Positions 55,710-64,000 of a stretch of 64,000 nt of DNA are shown one piece after another. The stretch spans positions 12,343,344 through 12,407,343 of the forward strand of contig NC_066833.1 of NCBI RefSeq assembly GCF_001640805.2. Direction: 5' to 3'. The number at the start of each line of letters is the position of its first letter. The stretch's first letter is position 1. The position numbers and the translations under genes are program-made. The notes below the pieces were generated by a model. The model saw only the letters and a program-made list of their open reading frames with translations. It was not told the origin of the DNA and made no database searches. The DNA comes from Lates calcarifer. Taxonomy: Eukaryota > Chordata > Actinopteri > Centropomidae.

Positions 55710-56600
55710 TATCCTCAACTCTCTTTAAATGCAGAGTATCACTCTTGCCAGAGCTTGACATGTACTGCTTCAACATGGTGAGAAATCCAGACCTTGACAG
55801 ACCTTGCATGCCTGGTTACGGTTGCTAAGCTATGATTGGACCGTCACTGTGTCACCAGTGGAGACGTTTAGCCAACATTTAATTGAATAGTAAAAATAAA
55901 AATAAGTATTTTGTGTGTGATAGAATCAAACCATAAGAAGGAGTAGAGACATTAATAACTTTGTTGTTTTCTACTATTAGTCTGTGTGTTAGAAGACTTG
56001 TCAGTTACTTTGGGAGTTATGGCAAGTTCCCAGCCTGTGTTTTGGATTTTGGTGGTGATACCACAGTTCATAGGGATTGTGCCTTTAAAACTCAGAGGAT
56101 ATAATAGATAAATGACTTGTGAGAGGGATATTTTGTGCAGTGCAGCAGTTTAAACGAGAGGCATAAAAAAAAGATGATATGTCCCCAACAGAGACAGCTC
56201 CTCTGATAGGTGGTGATGTGATAGCTCATTTAAAGCAGCCTCTCTTTTATTGTCTTTTGTTTTCTCTTGAAGGAAGATTAAAGAATCTCTTATGCCATTC
56301 GATATTTCAGTGGGATGGTAGTACTATTGAGCAGCATTGTGCAGGGTTTGTGTGGTGGGTGCTGGGAATTCATTCAAATACAGCTTATCAAAGTCCACGA
56401 GGGACTGAGCCAGCAGACTGCAGCCAGAGGTTCGTGGGTAATATCCAGAAACTTGCAGAGACTCAGCTTGTTTATTTATTTTTCGTTTCAATATATCTGC
56501 CTTCATTCCAATTCACCACGGGTACAAGCTTGTCACATCCAGCATGTGGACTTTGTCATGTTTATGGTGATGTTCATGATATGAATTTATACTCCTCTAG

Positions 56601-56745
56601 GTTTACACCAGATATGGGAAATGCTACACTTTTAATGGCAACAAGACTACATCCAGGAAAACCAAGCAGGGTGGAATGGGAAATGGGCTGGAGATCATGC
56701 TGGATATACAGCAGGATGAGTATCTGCCCATCTGGAGAGAGACAA
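56601..56745 (+). CDS. asic4: asic4 exon 2: ectodomain (palm/β-ball/finger region)
   Basis: Codes for residues 193-240 plus the first base of codon 241. It opens with [15 protein letters not shown], which continues exactly from the exon 1 end in ASIC proteins, and carries the family motif [17 protein letters not shown] at 221-237. C200 is the expected disulfide partner of C116 in exon 1. NKT at 206-208 is a sequon. The acceptor is CTCTAG and the donor GTAAGC, leaving phase 1. E223 aligns with the ASIC1 acidic-pocket Glu in the same LEIML context. A longer open frame through this region (56179-56775) is open only by chance upstream; the residues before the acceptor do not resemble any ASIC. 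Confidence 0.96.
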
Positions 56746-57140
56746 GTAAGCCTCAAAACTATTTGTCCATTGTAATCCTATCCTGTGCTACAGTATGAGA
56801 TACCTCTGCCGGGGCTTAAATAAAAAAATAACCTGCATTCATTTCTTGAGGTCACGATACATGTAAATAATGCGGTTTTTGATTGCATTCCTATGACCAG
56901 AAAAAGGTGATTTGTGAAAGGAAATCCCTGAACAACATATACCTCCTCAGATTTGTGCTTTATTGTAGTTGTCACATAATATTAATCCCTACTGGCTGAT
57001 TTTTGTAACATGACTGAAGTATGACTGGTTTTGGTTTCAGTTAGCGTCAAACTAAGTCTGTCAGATGAGGCAGCAGTCTGAAATTCCCTTGTATTCTCCC
57101 TTTGTAAACCTCTGTGCTCGTGCTCTGTTTCATCCTGAAG
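56746..57140 (+). other. asic4: asic4 intron 2 (395 bp)
   Basis: GTAAGC donor and GAAG acceptor, phase 1. Nothing else is recognised in it. Confidence 0.93.
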
Positions 57141-57268
57141 ATGAGACGTCCCTGGAGGCCGGCATCAGAGTTCAGATCCACAGTCAAGATGAGCCTCCCT
57201 ACATCCACCAGCTGGGCTTTGGTGTCTCCCCGGGTTTTCAGACCTTTGTTTCATGTCAGGAGCAGAGG
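57141..57268 (+). CDS. asic4: asic4 exon 3: ectodomain β-strands
   Basis: Codes for the rest of codon 241 to residue 283. It reads [20 protein letters not shown] and on through [23 protein letters not shown], one of the most conserved ASIC segments. N241 starts the sequon NET and stands where ASIC1 has an Asp of the acidic pocket; E242 keeps the adjacent Glu. C279 matches the unpaired cysteine of ASICs. The acceptor is GAAG after a modest pyrimidine tract, which is weaker than the others, but phase and homology leave no alternative. The donor is GTAGGT, phase 0. Confidence 0.95.
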
Positions 57269-57378
57269 GTAGGTCTTCTTCATCATAGTACCCACACCCC
57301 CCAAATCAGATCACTGTTCTCCCTGAAACCATCCGCTGGTGGTTGAGACTGGAGTCTAATAAATCTCTGCGTTCTTAG
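57269..57378 (+). other. asic4: asic4 intron 3 (110 bp)
   Basis: GTAGGT donor and TTCTTAG acceptor, phase 0. Close to the usual small-intron size of teleosts. Confidence 0.95.
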
Positions 57379-57532
57379 CTGACCTATCTGCCCCAGCCCT
57401 GGGGGAACTGCCGCTCCACCAGCAAAGAGAAGTTCCCAGGATACGACACATACAGCATCAGTGCCTGTCGCTTGCTCTGTGAGACTAACGAGGTCCTACG
57501 AGTTTGCAACTGCAGGATGGTGCATATGCCTG
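57379..57532 (+). CDS. asic4: asic4 exon 4: thumb domain
   Basis: Codes for residues 284-334 and the first base of codon 335. The segment LTYLPQPWGNC, then YDTYSISACRLLCET, then VCNCRMVHMPG is the ASIC thumb. C294, C313, C317, C326 and C328 are thumb disulfide cysteines whose partners lie in exons 5 and 6. W291 matches the conserved Trp at the wrist contact with TM1. The loop STSKEKFPGY (296-305) replaces the Asp-rich loop of ASIC1 and is one residue shorter. Splice sites are TTCTTAG and GTAAGA; phase 0 in and phase 1 out. It lies only 110 bp after exon 3. Confidence 0.96.
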
Positions 57533-60500
57533 GTAAGATCACCCCCTACCTTGTATTTACCTCTCCATGTTTTTTGTCATGACATAGCAAATACACAGGC
57601 ACTGGCAAAAAATACTCCATCGGAGTCAGCTGGCTATTATATATATTATATTATATATTATATTATATTATATTATATTATATTACATATATATAGTATT
57701 TCCCACCGTTTTTAAAATTGTTAGATCTAGCATAATTGAGCAGCCAGCCCTGTATTTGCATGATATTAGGTGACCCACTGAACAAAACAAGTCATCATTT
57801 TTGGCACACTTGAAAAATTCCAGCAGAGAGATAATTTGGGCTGCCACATGCCTGACCTTGATGCTTGATATCTGGAGTGGGATGCTCTTCAGTAGCGCTG
57901 CCAGCTCTCTGGCCAGTAACGCATCAGATCAGACTAAAGTCTCAATGAGTTTTGGATTCTTTTGCTCATACATCTCAGCTGATTTGGAATCTCTCTGTTG
58001 TGCTTCTGTGGCCTTTATTAATTATTATGATTGACTGATATGATTGGTTCTGTTTGTTTTCGTGTTTAGCTTCTACTGGTTGAGGATTGTGAGTATCACT
58101 GAGGATTGTTGCAGTTGTAAGGAAATGACAAAAGAAAGAGGCCCACTTCACTTTATTGATAGTGTTCGATATCAAAAATCTAACAGCATGAATGGGCAAA
58201 TGGATTTCAGTATCACTTGAATACAGACTGAAATAAATGCAGAATGCAGTACATTTATCTAGTAACATTAACAACTAAAAATTAATGAAGCAGTGACAAA
58301 CCCCAAATATATCAGAGGTTAATACACAAGGAAACTGTGATTCCTCCTTTTACACAGATTCTCTGTCCAGCTTTTGGACATGTTATAGAGGTGAGTTCAA
58401 CAAACACATAGTCAGATTATTGCGCTTACTCAATGTGTGCATCATCATGGCCAGAGTGCATGAAATGAGAGTTGAATCACTAAATGCAGGCTGTTCGACC
58501 AATGTGTCTAACAGGTAGGCATGTTTGGAGCAATAGCATTTGAAGTTAAGGCAGGAAACTTACAACGTATGCATGAATCACTTCCATATTTCCACAGTGC
58601 ACCTGACATTTGCAGCTAAAAATATATGAGGAACTATATGAATAAACAACACAGTATGAGATATCTGCAGTACAAAAAAGTTTAATATGAGTTTAACTCG
58701 ACACTGCAGTAACTGCTTTGATGCATTGTGGAGTTTTGACAAAGAAAATCTCTTCATCAGACTATAAAATATAAATAATGTGGTTCTCAGGTTACACACT
58801 TGCACATCAGTCGCACATTTCAAACTTCTATTTGCAGGCTGTAATGGCTGGACCAAAGTGGTAGTCTGATCTGTAGAGAGAAATCACAGCTAATCATTTG
58901 ATCTCAGCAGGCTCTGGGGTGGACTATTTTCTAATCAGTTCGTGTGCTCTGCAGGGGAACAGAGCCTACCTCAGCATTACAGTAACCCAGTGAGCTCAAG
59001 GTTTTGGGGAAAGTAGCTAAGATGGACATTAACTCCCATATCAACGTATGGAAACATTTTACTGCTTTTTAGTCTCATGCAGCTGCAAACTCAGCTAGCC
59101 AGCATATCAGATCCAAACCTATAAAAAGTACGTAATGTCTCACCAACCAGCTGTCTGGAGAAACTGCACCTCTTTCAAAAACTGCAACAATTATTCAACT
59201 GAATGAGACAAGTAAAAAAAAAGAAAAGTCTGTAGAATAGGAAGCTTTAGAATTAATAGATAGTAAATAAGCATTGAGAGAGCAGAGGTGTACAAGGCCG
59301 AGCAGAACCACTTTGCCTTCTGTGATGATGTATTAAATCAGATATTTATTATATCAGATATAATAAATGTGTAAGCTTTTCCAGGCCATTTGTCCATTGC
59401 AGCTTGCAGGTAGCGTGCATTAGTTGACTGCACTTATCAATAGTGAATAAAATTTACCATTGCATATTAAGTGCACTGAAACCACTTCAGAAGGTCCCAG
59501 AAAGCAATTGGCTCTAAAGCTCACCAGGGAGCATGAGGCCAACTCGTGAATTGAAAATTGTTTTATAGCCTCAATGTGACAACACGGTGCTATATCAGTG
59601 AAAAGAAAGAGACGTGTGACTTACACAATTTACAGTATTGGTTTTTCTTTTTTTTTTCCTCTAGCAGACCTCTGTAGGCACAGCAGCAATGTTGGTCGGC
59701 TGTTACTCACTTACATAATCCAGCAACTGTTTACAATCTTCTTAACATGCCAACATAATTATGTTCATATAATCCCACACATTTGTCTTGTTTTCTTGTT
59801 AATGTTTCTTGTCATTGATTCATATTGTTGTTTATGTTGTTCTTATGTCATTGTTCTTATTTCCTCCATCTAGTTGATGTCTACAGTGACATATTCATGC
59901 ATCTGTGATTGTTAGTTAGCTGGATATCACAAAAACAACTTCTCAAATTTCTAAAAATTTCTTTGAAACTTTGGCCAAGGAACAAGTGATTACATTTGTA
60001 GGTGGGTTGCACCACCATGTGGCCATTAATAAAGCATTTCATGTTTTCGCGCATAACTCCTGCACTGTGAGTCATAGAAGCAAAACTGTGTTTTCTTGGC
60101 TCCTTTGGTTTAAGATTAATATTTTAGTGTTCCATCCTATTTCTATATTTGGATGACCACCCAAAAAAAGCTATTAAGTTGTTCTTGCTCTTGATATGTA
60201 GACAGCATACACAGACACTGGGTAGTTTTTGCCTCCACACTCAAAACATTTAAAAATAGAAAACACAGGGCATTTTAATGTCTTTTTTTTCCAATCAATA
60301 ATGTTTAATGATGACGTATTTGGTGTCAAATCAATGCATTTCTACTCTGACAAAAAGCCGAAAGTGTGCAAAGACTCATTCCTCAGGTCATCAGACTTTA
60401 TTTCACTGTGTATTAATTAACATTTCTTAGTGACTGGGAAGCAGTCTTCCACAAAACATTAACCCCATGAACATTTCACAACAGACAAACACACCTCTGC

Positions 60501-60837
60501 CAATTAATTGTGCTGCTGATGAATACCTGTCATTAATGGCCTGGGCAATATGTTTGTCTGCAAGGAAGTGAGTCATTGATTGGTTTTTAAAGACTTTCTA
60601 AATATGCCTCACGGGTGGAGCCACCGTGCTCCATTTCTCAGTGCAATCAAGGGCAGACGTCCAAGATGGTCCAGGCTCTATGAATGGAAGTCATCCTCTG
60701 TGTGCCTGCCTTCATTTGGAGATGAATGATAAGCTGTGGAGTGTTGTTCACAGCCATGGTTCCTCATTGCAGCAGACATGGGTCACCGATCATTTTGTTT
60801 CTGATTGATCAGACTCATTTTCTGTTCTCCTCTCCAG
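57533..60837 (+). other. asic4: asic4 intron 4 (3305 bp)
   Basis: GTAAGA donor and TCTCCAG acceptor, phase 1. It contains the AT microsatellite at 57636-57695. No nested gene is recognised; open frames such as 57801-58034 and 59598-59873 show no motif. Confidence 0.9.
57636..57695 (+). repeat. (TATAT/TATTA)n AT-only microsatellite
   Basis: Irregular TATTA, ATATA and ATTAT units with no G or C until ACATAT at the end. Confidence 0.95.
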
Positions 60838-60891
60838 GAACTGCAGATATCTGCCCTCCCAGTAAAATCAACTGTGTTGACAAAGCACTCG
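60838..60891 (+). CDS. asic4: asic4 exon 5: 54-nt thumb exon
   Basis: A very short exon that completes G335, encodes TADICPPSKINCVDKAL (336-352) and gives the first base of codon 353. C340 and C347 are the expected partners of the thumb cysteines C328 and C326. The junction reads MVHMPG-TADICPP, matching ASIC4, where human has MPGNETICPP. The acceptor TCTCCAG and donor GTAAGA are both good, and the length is a multiple of three, so skipping would keep the frame but break two disulfides. It is too short to stand out as an open frame and was found by phase and homology. Confidence 0.92.
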
Positions 60892-62863
60892 GTAAGAAAC
60901 AATCTCCCTTCATTTCTTTTCTCATTACAATAGATTCCCCCAAAGGGAAATGGAAACACAATCAGTAAATATGATAAGGATTTTTTTTTCTGTAATACAA
61001 ATACCTGGAGGTAGACTGGATATTTTGAAATGACTTTTCCTCATTGTGATTTAGTCACTTTAGAGCTTGATGGCTGTGCTGCCACCATTGTTGAACTGTT
61101 AATATTTAACCGGCGCTCCATTCCTGCGTATCTGCACCCCACCCCACCCACCATCAGCCTTCACTCCTGCTTCATTCTCCTCCACCACACATTGTGGCTG
61201 AACAAAGGTGCCTTGGTTTCAAAGGCATTACAGTTGCACTAAAAAAAAAGGCATTTTTATGGCCATGGCAGACATATAAGTACAATTATCATCTCTCAGG
61301 CAAATAAGCCAGAAAGTTAATTATGTCTCTCTTTGCTGAATTCAAACCCCATTTAAAATATGACTGAATGAAATCTTAGATATATCTTCCAAGAATGGAT
61401 CATATTCACGTTGGTTATATTACTGAGTCAAATTGCATGAATATATTCCCCCTTTATGAAAGGTAATAAATTAAAATATAATTTATATATTTATATTGTA
61501 AAGGTGTTTTGTTCTTACATCAGGACAAAGAATATATACCACTGTGCTCCTGCATACAAATAACCTAATTGTTTGAGTTATAAAATATATAAATCATCAA
61601 ATTATAATTACAGCTTTCATTGCTCCCTCTGCCCATTTTTGTTTGGGCTGAATGCATTTAGAATTTGAAAAGAGAGATTGGAAAAAGCTATTTACTCTCC
61701 TGTGTACATAGTGTTGCTTTAGAGTAAGGATTATGTATTTGTATTTCTTATTGTGCAAGCAGTTCATGCCTGCATATTAATTGGGTGTAAGCCCAGGTAC
61801 CATTTGCAGAGTCCTCACTAGCACTTACTGTAAACCATTTACTCTCAGAGCAAATGCTGTGACTGAATTATTGTAAACACCATTGCTACAGTTATTGTCT
61901 GGTAACTAATTCAGCTGGACTAACACTTTTTGTTTATATATTGTTATTTTAATATAATGTGGTCAGTTTCTAAAGTGGAGTGCAGTCCATAAAACCTAAC
62001 CTGACAATTTGTTGCACATTTTCTCCATGAAATGCTTTTGTTAAATCATGATTTGAAGGCTAGAATGAATTATCAGTACAACTGGGAGAGACATTTAAGT
62101 ACAAGTAATTTTCTGGGCATGCGAGTAATATAATTTAATGATGCTGAGTGCAGGGACTGTTGCCATCGTTACCTGTACTATAATAATACCTTGTACATAG
62201 ATTTAGAAAAATGGTTGAACTCTTGATTTGATCTATATTTGAAGTGGCCTGTGTATTGTTCAGTTTTAATGGATTCCTGCCAACGAATCTGTGTCTGCGG
62301 GGTGAACTCTAACGACACTATATTAACTATATTAACTTTAAAGCTGTGCCAATCAATATTTTTATTTTCACAATAGTTCAAATGATTATGTGCAGTGTGA
62401 AGAGTTTCACATAGTGACAAACCCACAGATATTTTTCACCCGACTACATCTGCCTTCAGCTCTACATGTTAGTGTCTAATTGTTGCACGCAGCTAGCTGA
62501 TGAACATACTGAAACATTTAGCAAGTGCAGAAGCAGCAGAAAAGAAAACAGAGCTCAAAGAAGGTAAATGTTGGACTTAAATTGGCCAGGTTGCCATAAC
62601 AACTTTTTAATCTGATAATATGTTGATTTTGTGTTTACAGCTTGTTCTGCTGCACCCAAGTGGCCAAAAGACACTCTCACTCTTCCAGGACTCTCTTCTT
62701 ATTCTTCACACTCTTTTCTTTGTTGCAGATGGAGGTTGTTGTTTTTGACACTAGATTCTGTGTAGTATCTGCTATGTTTCTCTGGTAGAGCGATTGCCAA
62801 CAAATCAGCACAGAAACTGGCTCAGTCAATATCTGTTAAACCACCGTTTCCATTGTGTTGCAG
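60892..62863 (+). other. asic4: asic4 intron 5 (1972 bp)
   Basis: GTAAGA donor and TTGCAG acceptor, phase 1. It contains copy B of the dispersed repeat at about 62350-62600 and is otherwise AT-rich with nothing recognised. Confidence 0.9.
62350..62600 (+). repeat. Dispersed repeat, copy B
   Basis: Same orientation and block order as copy A at 43385-43690 in intron 1. It shares GTGACAAACCCACAGA exactly. It extends through AGAAAACAGAGCTCAAAGAA and GTTGGACTTAAATTGGCCAG, which matches how this fish repeat usually continues. Confidence 0.7.
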
Positions 62864-63017
62864 CACAGCTACAGAAGAACAGTGGGGATACGTGTCCATG
62901 CGAGACACCCTGTAATCTCACCCGCTACGGTAAAGAACTCTCCATGGTCAAAATCCCCAGCAAGGGCTCGGCCCGCTATCTCTCCAGGAAATATGACAAG
63001 TCAGAAGACTACATCAG
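62864..63017 (+). CDS. asic4: asic4 exon 6: end of thumb, lower palm and wrist approach
   Basis: Completes codon 353 and codes for residues 354-403 and two bases of Arg404. It carries [20 protein letters not shown], then [24 protein letters not shown]363, C365 and C369 complete the 14-cysteine set; NLT at 370-372 is a sequon. [15 protein letters not shown] is nearly invariant in ASICs. The acceptor is TGTTGCAG and the donor GTATGA, leaving phase 2. Reading through the donor gives residues unlike any ASIC. The next expected coding segment (the family's NFLVLDIFFEAL-type strand leading to TM2) is not present before base 64000. Confidence 0.95.
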
Positions 63018-64000
63018 GTATGACAGGGAACCTTCAACAAGACTAAACTCACTTATGAGCAGTGATGTGATGCTCAATAAAAAGGACTATAAACTATGAC
63101 CTCCAATCTGTGATCATGACCAGAGAACCATAAATATAAACAAAAATCAATTATATGTTCATTCAAGCATCAATTTATATCTTGTCTAGTAATGGGAAGC
63201 CTTTTTTTTTTTCATTTAATCTTAAAATGGTAGGAGGAGGATTCATACTTCTTTTGCCTCTTCTGGTAGTGAAGCCAGAATTGTTTTTTTGCTGTAATTT
63301 AGATCATTTGCCACTGAATAAACACCAGTTCCTCATCTTGGCATCTTTTTTATCTTTTAGTCTGTCAAAAACATCTTGTCATCTACTCTTAACTCCATTC
63401 AAATTCATGAGAATTTACTTCTGAAAAACACCTTCTGTGCTTTAAAAACTAACAATCATTTTTCATCAAATTGGGATTATAAATATCCAACACAAGGATA
63501 TTATATGATCCCCCACTGGATGAATTGTAATGTTGTAAATGACCCTGTGACCTTTGTAGTGCAACCATCACTGAAAAAACTTCCTTTAAAAAAATCAATG
63601 TCTGAAAACAAACATTGCTATGAAATTAAATTAATGCAAATCGGATCCCTAGAGGTTGAACCTTTTGATGTTGTACACTCAAATGTCAACTTTCTGACAC
63701 AGTATCACATAATTAATCTTCAAGCAGATTTTCAGATTTTTTTTTTAGACCTTTCTTGGTTTTCCTTTAGTGCCCCCTTTAGGACAAACCACTACCAAGG
63801 TTCTGAGAATATCACAATCTTTGAAATGTTTAGCATTTAAGTGCTCTTTCACTTTTAAAATAGTTTGATGCAATAATCTTAACACACTGTCTGTACTTCC
63901 TCTCTTTTTGTGGCGCTTGTTTAATATCTGCCATCTACTCAGTACTAATCAGTACATGCCTCAATGATGCTGTGTTAAGATTATTTTGTTCGTTATATTG
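63018..64000 (+). other. asic4: asic4 intron 6, partial
   Basis: Begins with the donor GTATGA after phase 2. No further ASIC coding is seen up to the window end. The open frames at 63155-63424 and 63376-63840 are AT-rich and have no resemblance to the TM2 region. Confidence 0.85.

Noticed and set aside
56179..56600. Upstream part of the long open frame running into exon 2, as a possible longer exon or separate gene
   Set aside because: Residues before the CTCTAG acceptor do not resemble ASIC or any family I know; the ASIC match starts exactly at 56601.
63155..63840. Open frames after exon 6 as a possible terminal asic4 exon
   Set aside because: Neither contains the conserved palm strand, TM2 or Gly-Ala-Ser filter; both are AT-rich intron text.

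Overview
This is vertebrate nuclear DNA, most likely from a percomorph-type teleost. It is AT-rich and intron-dominated, with canonical GT-AG splice junctions, long dinucleotide and tetranucleotide microsatellites, and dispersed repeats that I recognise from spiny-rayed fish. I see no prokaryotic, viral or organellar genes.

The window holds one recognisable gene, on the + strand: a partial acid-sensing ion channel 4 gene (asic4; the choice between the teleost a and b paralogues is not settled here). Six coding exons can be placed with matching phases: 1467-2042, 56601-56745, 57141-57268, 57379-57532, 60838-60891 and 62864-63017. They encode 403 complete codons plus two bases of codon 404. The protein runs from the cytosolic N-terminus through TM1, the disulfide-rich extracellular domain (all 14 ASIC-type cysteines present) and into the lower palm/wrist. 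The end of the extracellular domain, TM2 with the selectivity filter and the cytosolic C-terminus must lie beyond base 64000.

Layout: 1-1206 is upstream sequence; about 1207-1466 is a CAG-rich 5' leader with an in-frame stop before the start codon; exon 1 follows. Intron 1 is very large (2043-56600, about 54.6 kb) and fills most of the window. I find no nested protein gene in it. It holds microsatellites, homopolymers, a terminal-inverted-repeat element (28419-28700) carrying an RFX X-box-like palindrome, one copy of a repeat whose second copy is in intron 5, a probable hAT-type transposase remnant, and several stretches rich in homeodomain, GATA or RFX-like words that look like enhancer candidates. 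Exons 2-6 are packed into the last 7.4 kb with introns of 395, 110, 3305 and 1972 bp, and intron 6 runs off the end.

I found no convincing new molecular system. The most checkable points are the changes at residues tied to proton sensing in ASIC1, a perfect 20-bp palindrome at 47455-47474, paired homeodomain sites and RFX-like sites in intron 1, and the two diverged repeat copies.
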